Assembly (NCBI GenBank): GCA_002348825.1
Contig: DEBN01000182.1
Location: 3,305-10,219 of the forward strand
DNA from: Gammaproteobacteria bacterium UBA2955
GTDB taxonomy: Bacteria; Pseudomonadota; Gammaproteobacteria; Pseudomonadales; Azotimanducaceae
Direction: 5' to 3'
DNA length: 6,915 nucleotides
The notes under the pieces were generated by a model that was not told the DNA's origin, made no database searches, and saw nothing but the letters and a program-made list of their open reading frames with translations. How positions within the stretch are numbered: the stretch's first letter is position 1; every line of letters starts with the position of its first letter. The translations under genes were made by a program, and so were the position numbers. This document shows, piece after piece, positions 1-6,165 of the stretch.

Positions 1-7
1 AGCAACT

Positions 8-946
8 CTAAGCAAGGTATTGCTGCGACATCGCGCCCATTACTTTGAAAAATTCTTCACGCACCTCGGCGATGATTTCAGTCACCGGGCGTACAGCGTC
101 GATGCGCCCGCAAACTTGACCCGTTAAAGCGATGCTGGCCTCCATGTCACCACCAAAATAAAGATCTGTCGCCTTGCCGAACTCGGTCATCGCATTGGTT
201 TCTACATCGAACTCCAAGCGCGTCGTCTTCTCGGTACGCATTGCGCGCAATGCCGGCGAATGAGCGCGATTAAGAAACACGGTATCGGTTTCGCGCGCGT
301 TGACGATGGCGTTCTTCCAGTTTTCATGCACCGGGGATTCCGCCGAAGACACCATACGCGTGCCCATTTGGATGCCCTCAGCACCCAGAGCAAACCCTGC
401 CGCCATCGTTGCACCGTCTATAAAACCACCTGCTGCGATAATCGGCACATCCACCTGGGAGCGCACGAGCGGCAGCAACACCATGGTGGACACGTCTTGC
501 GGATTCTTAAAACCACCGCCCTCGCCACCTTCGACAATCAAACCGTCAACACCACAATCGACCGCTTTCTTTGCCGCACTCAAATTCGGTACCACGTGAA
601 AAACCGTCAGTCCAGCGGATTTCAGTTGCTCGGTATAGCGCTCCGGATTACCGGCCGACGTGGTAACAAACTTAACCCCCTGGTCGATGATGAAATCGAC
701 AATGTCGGGATCGCGAACGAAAGCCTGGGCGACATTGACCCCAAAGGGTTTATCGGTAAGTTGGCGCATTTTTAAGATTTCCTCGCGGATCGCATCCAGC
801 TCGCCAGAGGACGTTTCAATGATGCCCAAAGCACCGCTGTTGGACACAGCAGACGCCAACTGCGAACGCGCAATCCACCCCATGGGCGCCTGCACGATCG
901 GAATCTCTACGCCCAATAGCCGGGTAATACGATTTTCAAACTGCAT
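8..946 (-). CDS. Nitronate monooxygenase / 2-nitropropane dioxygenase-family flavoprotein (FMN TIM barrel)
   Basis: Predicted soluble, cytosolic FMN-dependent oxidoreductase of 312 residues, a full-length single-domain TIM barrel of the nitronate monooxygenase/FabK-like family. Visible landmarks are the N-terminal VQAPMGWIA strand (residues 18-26), GVNVAQ (69-74), the VEGGEGGGF segment (138-146), the phosphate-binding IIAAGGFIDG (169-178) and GAEGIQMGTRM (188-198). Family members oxidise nitronates or reduce enoyl thioesters; substrate cannot be set from sequence. The usual GGH motif reads GGF, so the general-base His of characterised class I enzymes is Phe146. This suggests a subfamily with a different chemistry. 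I chose the ATG at 944-946 because GGAG lies 11 bases upstream. An in-frame TTG at 965-967 would add seven residues but would place that GGAG inside the gene. Divergent from the Tag-like gene; nothing follows it before the window edge. Family assignment is confident, the exact reaction is not. Confidence 0.88.
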   Translation of the reverse strand: MQFENRITRLLGVEIPIVQAPMGWIARSQLASAVSNSGALGIIETSSGELDAIREEILKMRQLTDKPFGVNVAQAFVRDPDIVDFIIDQGVKFVTTSAGNPERYTEQLKSAGLTVFHVVPNLSAAKKAVDCGVDGLIVEGGEGGGFKNPQDVSTMVLLPLVRSQVDVPIIAAGGFIDGATMAAGFALGAEGIQMGTRMVSSAESPVHENWKNAIVNARETDTVFLNRAHSPALRAMRTEKTTRLEFDVETNAMTEFGKATDLYFGGDMEASIALTGQVCGRIDAVRPVTEIIAEVREEFFKVMGAMSQQYLA

Positions 947-957
947 AACCTTTGCAA

Positions 958-961
958 CTCC
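958..961 (-). promoter_or_regulatory. Ribosome binding site deciding the flavoprotein start
   Basis: GGAG on the minus strand, 11 bases before the ATG at 944-946. It supports that ATG over the upstream in-frame TTG at 965-967, which has no comparable purine-rich site. An AAGG at 949-952 is too close to the ATG to be the main site. Confidence 0.5.
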
Positions 962-987
962 ACACAACTTATTCCATCGGCCGCTAG

Positions 988-1009
988 CTTAGCGCACCCA
1001 CCCGCTAAG
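988..1009. repeat. Inverted repeat in the divergent intergenic region (possible operator)
   Basis: Perfect 7-base arms, CTTAGCG (988-994) and CGCTAAG (1003-1009), separated by 8 bases. The repeat lies between the divergent flavoprotein and Tag-like genes and ends 3 bases before a TTGACA hexamer. There is no adjacent T-run on either strand, so it does not look like a terminator. Its position suits a protein binding site for shared or one-sided regulation, but a repeat this short can arise by chance. Confidence 0.35.
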
Positions 1010-1012
1010 ATC

Positions 1013-1041
1013 TTGACAGGAAAAGACCTTCAACCAACACT
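1013..1041 (+). promoter_or_regulatory. Possible sigma-70 promoter for the Tag-like gene
   Basis: A perfect -35 hexamer TTGACA (1013-1018) is followed after 17 bases by AACACT (1036-1041), a poor -10 that matches TATAAT at only three positions. The implied transcript start near 1048 would leave a leader of about 20 bases, enough for the AAGGAG site at 1055-1060. The geometry is good, but the weak -10 keeps this tentative; it may need an activator. Confidence 0.3.
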
Positions 1042-1054
1042 CCCTCCGCCGCAT

Positions 1055-1060
1055 AAGGAG
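1055..1060 (+). promoter_or_regulatory. Ribosome binding site deciding the GTG start of the Tag-like gene
   Basis: AAGGAG lies 7 bases before the GTG at 1068-1070. This strong, well-spaced site is the reason for accepting a GTG start. Confidence 0.75.
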
Positions 1061-1067
1061 TTGCACG

Positions 1068-1736
1068 GTGGAGACCTTCGCCAAAATCTATAAGCGCGCT
1101 GCCAAACGAAAAGGTGGCGATGAATCGTTGGAGCTGATGCTACGGTCGGTAAAACAGCGCACCGATCTAACCAAGATAAGCGACGCCGATGTACTGGCAG
1201 AGATGACGAAATGCGTATTTCGCTCTGGTTTTGTCTGGAAGATTATCGAAGCCAAGTGGCCGGGGTTTCAGTCGGCCTTCAGCGATTTCGACGTCATGCA
1301 CTGTGCCATGCTCGCCGATGAAGACTTGGAGGTGTTGCAGGCTAATGCTGAAATTGTTCGCCATGGCAAAAAGATCGCCAGCGTTCGCGCCAACGCCCAT
1401 TACATCCTCAACGTGCGCGCCGACTACGGCAGCTTCAGCAAGTTTCTCAGCCAGTGGCCAGACGACGATTTTATCGGTCTGTGGGAGCATATGAGGAAAA
1501 ACGGCAGTCGACTGGGCGGCCAAACAGGCCGTTACTTTCTGCGCTTTATCGGCTATGACACTCCGATGCTAAGCCGGGACGTGGTGACAGCACTGATCAA
1601 AGCGGGCGTTGTGGATAAAGAACCCACCAGCAAAAAAGCGCAGCAATCAGTACAAAACGCCTTCATTGCATGGCAACACGAAAGTAGACGCAGTCTCAAA
1701 GAAATCTCGCGGGTGCTGGCGCTGTCCACGGATTAA
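1068..1736 (+). CDS. DNA-3-methyladenine glycosylase I (Tag)-like protein with altered active site
   Basis: A 222-residue cytosolic protein that aligns with Tag, the base-excision-repair enzyme that removes 3-methyladenine from alkylated DNA. Matching blocks are W57 followed by the helix ending FSDFD (71-75), the characteristic IVRHGKKIASVRANA (96-110), and a hairpin-like GGQTGRYFLRFIG stretch (150-162) corresponding to VGTTICYSFMQACG of E. coli Tag. Residues recalled as essential in E. coli Tag are missing. The base-recognition Glu38 aligns with Cys49, the N-terminal Cys4 and His17 zinc ligands have no counterpart, and the region of His175 and Cys179 carries Asp171 and no Cys. The C-terminus from about 180 diverges. 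It may be a structurally related glycosylase with another specificity, a DNA-binding relative, or inactive. GTG start supported by AAGGAG. Convergent with the acetyltransferase gene. Superfamily likely, activity doubtful. Confidence 0.75.
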   Translation: METFAKIYKRAAKRKGGDESLELMLRSVKQRTDLTKISDADVLAEMTKCVFRSGFVWKIIEAKWPGFQSAFSDFDVMHCAMLADEDLEVLQANAEIVRHGKKIASVRANAHYILNVRADYGSFSKFLSQWPDDDFIGLWEHMRKNGSRLGGQTGRYFLRFIGYDTPMLSRDVVTALIKAGVVDKEPTSKKAQQSVQNAFIAWQHESRRSLKEISRVLALSTD

Positions 1737-1739
1737 CGA

Positions 1740-2282
1740 CTAACCGTTCCAATCCTCTTGCAGCAAACCAAACACATGGGTGTCGCGCACATGCCCAGTC
1801 CAGGTCACAGTATTTTTACGCAGCGTGCCGTCAAGCTTTGCACCCAGCTTTAACACCGCTGCCGCCGAGCGTTTGTTGCGGACATCCACACAGAATTCGA
1901 TACGGCGAAAGCCGCAGGCAAAAGCGTGGTCGATCATCAGCTTTTTCATACGGTGGTTAAAACCGGTGCCACGCACCGACGGCTCGATATAGGTACCACC
2001 AATTTCCACAACACCATGGCTGTTGGGGTTGATGTAACTGGTCATACCCACGACATTTTGCTCGGAACCACCCACCGCCAGAACTGCAAACGGCAACCGA
2101 TCCGTATGCTCCAGCATGGCCTGCACGGCCGGATCGAAATGTTCATCGAGCATGGAATGAGGGTAGATGTCCCAGATGTCCGGGTCGGCCGCGCAAGCGG
2201 CGCGCAGAGATTGCACATGCCGATCTGCCAGAGGCTCCAGGCGCACATTCCCGAAGCTAAGATTGGTCTGCAAGCCGCGCAC
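1740..2282 (-). CDS. GNAT-family N-acetyltransferase (RimJ/RimL type)
   Basis: A 180-residue cytosolic acetyltransferase predicted to move acetyl from acetyl-CoA to an amine on a protein N-terminus, amino acid or small molecule; the acceptor is unknown. The fold reads in order: an N-terminal NVRLEPLADRHVQSL strand-helix (12-26), a central strand with VVGMTSYI (77-84), the YIEPSVRGTGFNHRM segment holding the acetyl-CoA pyrophosphate loop R104-G-T-G107 and its helix (98-112), and the late DVRNKRSAAAVLKLGA segment (133-148) typical of Acetyltransf_3 members, followed by GTLRK. Length is normal for the family. The start is a GTG immediately downstream of an in-frame TAA, so the frame cannot extend further. 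The ribosome site is weak (GATAAG-like), so a slightly later start is possible. It could be the last gene of the ligase-amidohydrolase transcript, but the 192-base gap makes independent expression as likely. Confidence 0.85.
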   Translation of the reverse strand: MRGLQTNLSFGNVRLEPLADRHVQSLRAACAADPDIWDIYPHSMLDEHFDPAVQAMLEHTDRLPFAVLAVGGSEQNVVGMTSYINPNSHGVVEIGGTYIEPSVRGTGFNHRMKKLMIDHAFACGFRRIEFCVDVRNKRSAAAVLKLGAKLDGTLRKNTVTWTGHVRDTHVFGLLQEDWNG

Positions 2283-2474
2283 TACTTATCTGACTCAACA
2301 TCAGCGAAAAATCCTATCGCCAATGATCTATCTCGTTTGCAAGATCTAAGCATCCTGATAAGCGGCGTGGGCAGACGCTGTTCATCTAAAACGGTAGAAA
2401 ACGCTACAGGCATATGCCCGCATAAGCAAAATCTCGGCCTTCTGTACTATTTGGATCGCTCCCAGACTGATGAC
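2283..2474. other. Intergenic gap between amidohydrolase and acetyltransferase genes
   Basis: The 192 bases between these two same-strand genes hold no convincing gene. They contain a short perfect palindrome GGCATATGCC (2409-2418) and scattered AT-rich segments. I found no GC-rich hairpin followed by a T-run that would end the amidohydrolase transcript, and no -35/-10 pair of good quality for the acetyltransferase. Confidence 0.5.
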
Positions 2475-4310
2475 TTAAAGCGCGCCGGCGTCGCTGTTCT
2501 CATACACTTGCCGTCCACCTACCCAAGTTTCTAACACCTTAATTTGGCTAAGGCGCTCGGGTTCTGTCGCGGTTGGGTCTTCGGCCAGCACCACAAAATC
2601 TGCGAACTTGCCGGTCTCTAAGCTGCCCACTTCGTGGTCGGAATGGCACTGCCAAGCCGCGTCTATGGTCATGGCGCGCAGTGCGGCCTCCACCGGCACC
2701 CGCTCTTCCGGAGACAACAATTGGTCGGAACGCCACATGTTGCGGGTTACAGCATTTTCGATACAGCGCAGCGGGTTCATCTCGGTAACTGGGTCGTCCG
2801 AGTGCACGGTCCAGCGTATTCCCAGATCTTCGCAGGATCCTGTGCGGTCGAGCTTGGCGGCTTTCTCAGGGCCGAAGATGTCGTCGACGAATGCCTTACC
2901 CCAATAATGTACATGGCCAATTAAAAAGCTCGGCGACAAGCCAAGCTCGACCATTTTGTCGATTTGTTCGTCGTGCAGAATGCTGCAATGCTCGATGCGG
3001 CAACGCTTCGCTGCTGGATCCAGCCCTTTCGCCTTGGCCTTGGCAAACGCATCCAACACTCGGTCGATTGCTGCATCGCCATTAGCATGAACACAAATCG
3101 CCCAGCCCTCGCGCAAGCGTTTCTCTACTGCAGCATCCAATTCGTCTTTTTCGATGTAGGCCATGCCCGTACTGTCGGAGCCTATAAATGCCTCGCGCTG
3201 CAGCCCGGTTCGGCCTTGATTTGAGCCGTCCGACACGATTTTCCAGCCGGTGCGTCGCAGCCATTCATCGCCTTTGCCCCACTGAATATCGGCATCATCC
3301 CACTTCGACGCCGCCGCCTGACTGACGCTGTAACGGAATCGAGCTGTCATCCGGCCACTGTCTCTGAGGCTCTGATAGAGATCGAGCTCAGCTAGCCCCT
3401 GAAACGTCCCCGTACCCTGATCACACAAGGTGGTAATGCCCACTCGGTTGGCGCTGCCAAAGACGCCTAAACACGCCTCGGCCAGATTCTGCTCACGCAG
3501 CTTCGGATTGTGGCGAGCGACCATGGCCATGGCGGGTCCGGCTTTAAGAACGCCATTTGGCTCACCGTTCTCGTCCCTACCCAATTGCGCCCCTTGCGGG
3601 TCCTCAGTGGTCGCATCGATGCCGGCAATGTGCAGAGCTACGCTATTGCAGTACGCCAAGTGCAACGACGCGTTATAGACAAACACCGGATGTTCGGTGC
3701 TGACGGTATCGAGGAGGTCTTTGGTGAGGTAGTCGGGCCCTTGCTGTAACGACGGGTCAAATTGCCGACCAACGACCCAATCGCCCGGCTCTAGTTTGGC
3801 AGCATCTGCGCGCAGTTGCGCTAGCGCGGCGTCGCTGGTGGCAAAGCGATTTGGGCCGACGTTGCTGAAACGATGCAGCATGGCCAAGGGGGGCAGATGC
3901 ATGTGCGGTTCAACAAATCCCGGCAGGACGGTTTTGCCGCTGAGGTCGATTCGCTGCGCGTCGGGTCGCTCGGCGAGCAGTTCCTCGGGGCGATCCGCTG
4001 CCATGCCTACCCAGACAATTTTTCCGTCCTCCACAAACAGCGTGTCCGCATTGGGCGCACGGGCGTCCATGGTGATGATGCGCGCATTCTCAATCAGCAA
4101 CGGCATCGGCATTCCGGGCAACTCTGCCCGCGGCATCTGCTGGGCGTGCCCAATCAGATCTATCTCGGCTAAGCGTAAGACTTCGGCAAACACACTGGCG
4201 CAACAGGGGCAACCAAATGGATCACCGTAGGTTTGCGATGACCCCATATTCGTCGACACAAAAACCGCGTCTGGGTCCTCCTGCATGTGCCTTTGTGTGT
4301 CATCGAGCAT
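2475..4310 (-). CDS. YtcJ-type metal-dependent amidohydrolase (Amidohydrolase_3) with Cys-rich N-terminal extension
   Basis: A 611-residue hydrolase of the amidohydrolase superfamily; close families include YtcJ and N-substituted formamide deformylases. The catalytic domain starts with the small beta-sandwich strand LLIENARIITMD (71-82) and DGKIVWVG (95-102). It then shows the metal-binding HxH in PHMHL (His136, His138), a GWKIVSDGSNQG segment with Lys357, VHANGDAAID (His408), IEH (His441), a HVHYW segment (466-470) and the late HSDDP (Asp505). It closes with the GSLETGKFADFVVL sandwich strand (562-575). No signal peptide or membrane segment is evident, so it is probably cytosolic. Substrate is unknown; an amide, formamide or similar bond is expected. 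Unusually, about 65 residues precede the catalytic domain and include GCPCC (33-37). The ATG at 4308-4310 is preceded by AGAGG at 9 bases, while Met59 and Met67 lack ribosome sites. Lies 52 bases after the ligase gene, probably co-transcribed. Confidence 0.9.
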   Translation of the reverse strand: MLDDTQRHMQEDPDAVFVSTNMGSSQTYGDPFGCPCCASVFAEVLRLAEIDLIGHAQQMPRAELPGMPMPLLIENARIITMDARAPNADTLFVEDGKIVWVGMAADRPEELLAERPDAQRIDLSGKTVLPGFVEPHMHLPPLAMLHRFSNVGPNRFATSDAALAQLRADAAKLEPGDWVVGRQFDPSLQQGPDYLTKDLLDTVSTEHPVFVYNASLHLAYCNSVALHIAGIDATTEDPQGAQLGRDENGEPNGVLKAGPAMAMVARHNPKLREQNLAEACLGVFGSANRVGITTLCDQGTGTFQGLAELDLYQSLRDSGRMTARFRYSVSQAAASKWDDADIQWGKGDEWLRRTGWKIVSDGSNQGRTGLQREAFIGSDSTGMAYIEKDELDAAVEKRLREGWAICVHANGDAAIDRVLDAFAKAKAKGLDPAAKRCRIEHCSILHDEQIDKMVELGLSPSFLIGHVHYWGKAFVDDIFGPEKAAKLDRTGSCEDLGIRWTVHSDDPVTEMNPLRCIENAVTRNMWRSDQLLSPEERVPVEAALRAMTIDAAWQCHSDHEVGSLETGKFADFVVLAEDPTATEPERLSQIKVLETWVGGRQVYENSDAGAL

Positions 4311-4319
4311 CTATTCTTG

Positions 4320-4324
4320 CCTCT
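4320..4324 (-). promoter_or_regulatory. Ribosome binding site supporting the extended amidohydrolase start
   Basis: AGAGG on the minus strand, 9 bases before the ATG at 4308-4310. It matters because it favours translation of the Cys-Pro-Cys-Cys extension rather than a start at Met59 or Met67. Confidence 0.45.
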
Positions 4325-4362
4325 GCTCTGCTTGTCCGCTGTCGCCTAACCACAATGCGCTG

Positions 4363-6006
4363 TTAAGCCCGCAGGTCCGGCAATTGGTAACCCTTGGCAT
4401 CCAAGTCTGCACGCACGACTTTCTTGTCCATCTTGCCTGTGGTCGTCAACGGAACGCTGTCGATGTACAGCACTTCATCCGGCAATTGCCATTTGGCGAA
4501 CGCGCTTTCGCAGTGTTTAAGCACCTCCTCCTGGCTGACTTCCTTACCCGGCTCTAACACTACCAACGCCACGGGACGTTCGTCCCAGCGCGGATGCGGC
4601 TGTGCGACCACACAGGCTTGCGCCACACCGGGCAGCGCCACGATATGGTTCTCCAAATCAACCGACGATATCCATTCACCACCACTCTTGACCAAATCTT
4701 TCGATCGATCGGAAATAATCAGATATTCCTCTGGATCGATCTTGCCCACATCACCCGTGATCAGCCACCCGTCATGGAACTTGTCGGGCTGGGGGTTATT
4801 GAAATACTCAGAGCATATCCACGGGCCGCGAATCAAAATTTCGCCAACAGTTTCGCCATCGTGGGGCAGCCGGTTGAAGTCCTCGTCGAAAATATCTAAC
4901 TCCAGTCCGGGCATCAGCTGTCCCGCTTTGGCAACATTCTCGAATTGCTCATCTTCACTGAGGCCGAGTTGTGATCGTTTCATAACCCGTCGCGACAATG
5001 TCGCTAGCGGCGATGTTTCAGTCATGCCCCAACCTTGAATCATTTCTACGTTCAAAGTGTCCCAGAACCAACGAATCAGCGACGGTGGAGGCGAGCTGCC
5101 ACCACAGGTCAGCCGCTCCAGATTAGACAGATCAAAGCGCTCAGGCTCGGCTTCGTACAACGCTTTTACGCCCTGCCAAATCGTTGGTACGCCCGCCGAC
5201 AAGGTCACTTCCTCACTGACCATAAGATCCAACAACCGTGCTGGATCCATAAAGCGATGCGGCATTACCTGTTTGCAGCCCAGCATCAGCGCCACCCAGG
5301 GAATACCCCAGCCCATTGCGTGGAACATGGGCACGATGCCACAGACCGAATCAGTGCCCGACAGCGCCATTGAATCGGTCATGGCACAGGTCAGCGTGTG
5401 CAGATATTGGGATCGGTGTTCGTATTCAACACCCTTAGGATTGCCGGTGGTTCCACTGGTGTAACAAAGACCCAACGGCGAGTTTTCATCGATCTGTGGC
5501 CAATCGTAATGCGTCGGCTGATCTTTAATAAAATCCTCATAATCAACAGCATTAGGCAGCTCTGTAGACCAGCCCTCAAACCCAGCTTCAGTCGCCACAA
5601 TTACCTGTCGTACGGTAGGCATTTTACCGACCATTTTTTCCAACAGCGGCAGAATGTCAGAATCTGCGATGATCACCTGATCTTCCGCATGATTGATGAT
5701 GTATTCGAGGTCTTTCTCACCAAGTCGAATATTGAGCGTATGCAGTACCGCGCCCATTCCTGCGCACGCGTGGTAAGCCTCCAAATGCCGCGAGCCATTC
5801 CACATAAACGTCCCCACACGATCGCCAACCTGAATACCCGCTGCCGCCAATGCGTGCGCCAACTGATGCGCGCGATCCCGCGTCTGCTTGTATGTTTGTC
5901 TGCGAGTTCCAGACTCCGTAGCCGTAACAATCTCTTCATTGGGCGCAACCTGAGCGCCTCGATCCAGAATATTCGACATCAATAGCGGCGTACCTTGCAT
6001 TGCCAT
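4363..6006 (-). CDS. Fatty-acyl-CoA ligase, AMP-binding (AlkK/DmdB-like)
   Basis: A 547-residue adenylate-forming enzyme predicted to convert a carboxylic acid, ATP and CoA to acyl-CoA, AMP and pyrophosphate in the cytosol. All core motifs are intact: the P-loop YTSGTTGNPKG (182-192), GWGMTETSP (325-333), the adenosine-contacting TGD (417-419), the hinge DRSKD (433-437) followed by KSGGEWIS (440-447), and the C-terminal TTTGKMDKK with catalytic Lys525. The length and N-terminal MWNGSRHLEAYHAC region resemble the medium/long-chain AlkK group, which also includes the methylmercaptopropionate ligase DmdB; chain length cannot be read from sequence. The ATG at 6004-6006 has a perfect AGGAGG 7 bases upstream. 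The frame runs on to 6093, but the extra 29 residues read like leader sequence and lack a ribosome site. Likely first gene of an operon with the amidohydrolase; no terminator is seen in the 52-base gap. Confidence 0.93.
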   Translation of the reverse strand: MAMQGTPLLMSNILDRGAQVAPNEEIVTATESGTRRQTYKQTRDRAHQLAHALAAAGIQVGDRVGTFMWNGSRHLEAYHACAGMGAVLHTLNIRLGEKDLEYIINHAEDQVIIADSDILPLLEKMVGKMPTVRQVIVATEAGFEGWSTELPNAVDYEDFIKDQPTHYDWPQIDENSPLGLCYTSGTTGNPKGVEYEHRSQYLHTLTCAMTDSMALSGTDSVCGIVPMFHAMGWGIPWVALMLGCKQVMPHRFMDPARLLDLMVSEEVTLSAGVPTIWQGVKALYEAEPERFDLSNLERLTCGGSSPPPSLIRWFWDTLNVEMIQGWGMTETSPLATLSRRVMKRSQLGLSEDEQFENVAKAGQLMPGLELDIFDEDFNRLPHDGETVGEILIRGPWICSEYFNNPQPDKFHDGWLITGDVGKIDPEEYLIISDRSKDLVKSGGEWISSVDLENHIVALPGVAQACVVAQPHPRWDERPVALVVLEPGKEVSQEEVLKHCESAFAKWQLPDEVLYIDSVPLTTTGKMDKKVVRADLDAKGYQLPDLRA

Positions 6007-6013
6007 GGTGAAC

Positions 6014-6019
6014 CCTCCT
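6014..6019 (-). promoter_or_regulatory. Consensus ribosome binding site of the acyl-CoA ligase
   Basis: AGGAGG, 7 bases before the ATG at 6004-6006. It is the strongest translation signal in the window and fixes this start over the longer open frame reaching 6093. Confidence 0.85.
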
Positions 6020-6055
6020 ATGCGTTCAAGCGTTTTAGTTTTTGCATCCGTTGCT

Positions 6056-6071
6056 GCCCCGAGCTTGGGGC
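6056..6071. repeat. GC-rich dyad in the ligase leader (GCCCC...GGGGC)
   Basis: Perfect 5-base arms GCCCC (6056-6060) and GGGGC (6067-6071) flank GAGCTT, which continues the symmetry except for one G:T pair. The result is a nearly complete 16-base palindrome, 50 bases upstream of the ligase start. There is no T-run on either strand, so a terminator is unlikely. A regulator binding site or a leader hairpin is possible; chance cannot be excluded. Confidence 0.35.
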
Positions 6072-6121
6072 GATCGAATTTATCGCAGCACAATTTTTGC
6101 GTAGCGCAGAAGTGTATAACC

Positions 6122-6134
6122 GGCCAGCGTGGCC
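6122..6134. repeat. Short inverted repeat GGCCA-GCG-TGGCC upstream of the ligase
   Basis: Perfect 5-base arms around a 3-base centre. On the minus strand it is bracketed by two TATACA hexamers, ending near 6114 and 6135, that could act as -10 elements. It sits between the end of the carboxypeptidase gene and the ligase, so it may be an operator over a ligase promoter. No clear -35 was found and there is no T-run, so neither promoter nor terminator is certain. Confidence 0.25.
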
Positions 6135-6165
6135 TGTATAGGCGTTAACCCTCAGACACCGCCAT

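Noticed and set aside
965..967. TTG as the start of the flavoprotein gene
   Set aside because: It would add seven residues absent from the conserved start of the barrel, and would put the only good ribosome site inside the coding region.
2409..2418. Palindrome GGCATATGCC in the gap after the amidohydrolase gene as a possible terminator
   Set aside because: It has no loop and no following T-run on either strand; a 10-base palindrome is weak evidence for an operator on its own.
1926..2534. Plus-strand open frame of about 200 codons crossing the gap between the acetyltransferase and amidohydrolase genes
   Set aside because: It overlaps two well-supported minus-strand genes antisense, has no recognisable domain, and its composition fits a shadow frame.
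4702..4711. Palindrome CGATCGATCG
   Set aside because: It encodes the conserved Asp-Arg-Ser of the ligase hinge, so the coding requirement explains it.
4394..5038. Plus-strand open frame of about 214 codons inside the ligase gene
   Set aside because: Fully antisense to an enzyme with all motifs intact; the translated product is Ser/Pro-rich with no family resemblance.
6007..6093. 29-residue N-terminal extension of the acyl-CoA ligase
   Set aside because: The frame is open, but the added residues look like translated leader, carry no ribosome site, and lie upstream of a consensus AGGAGG at ideal spacing for the ATG at 6004-6006.
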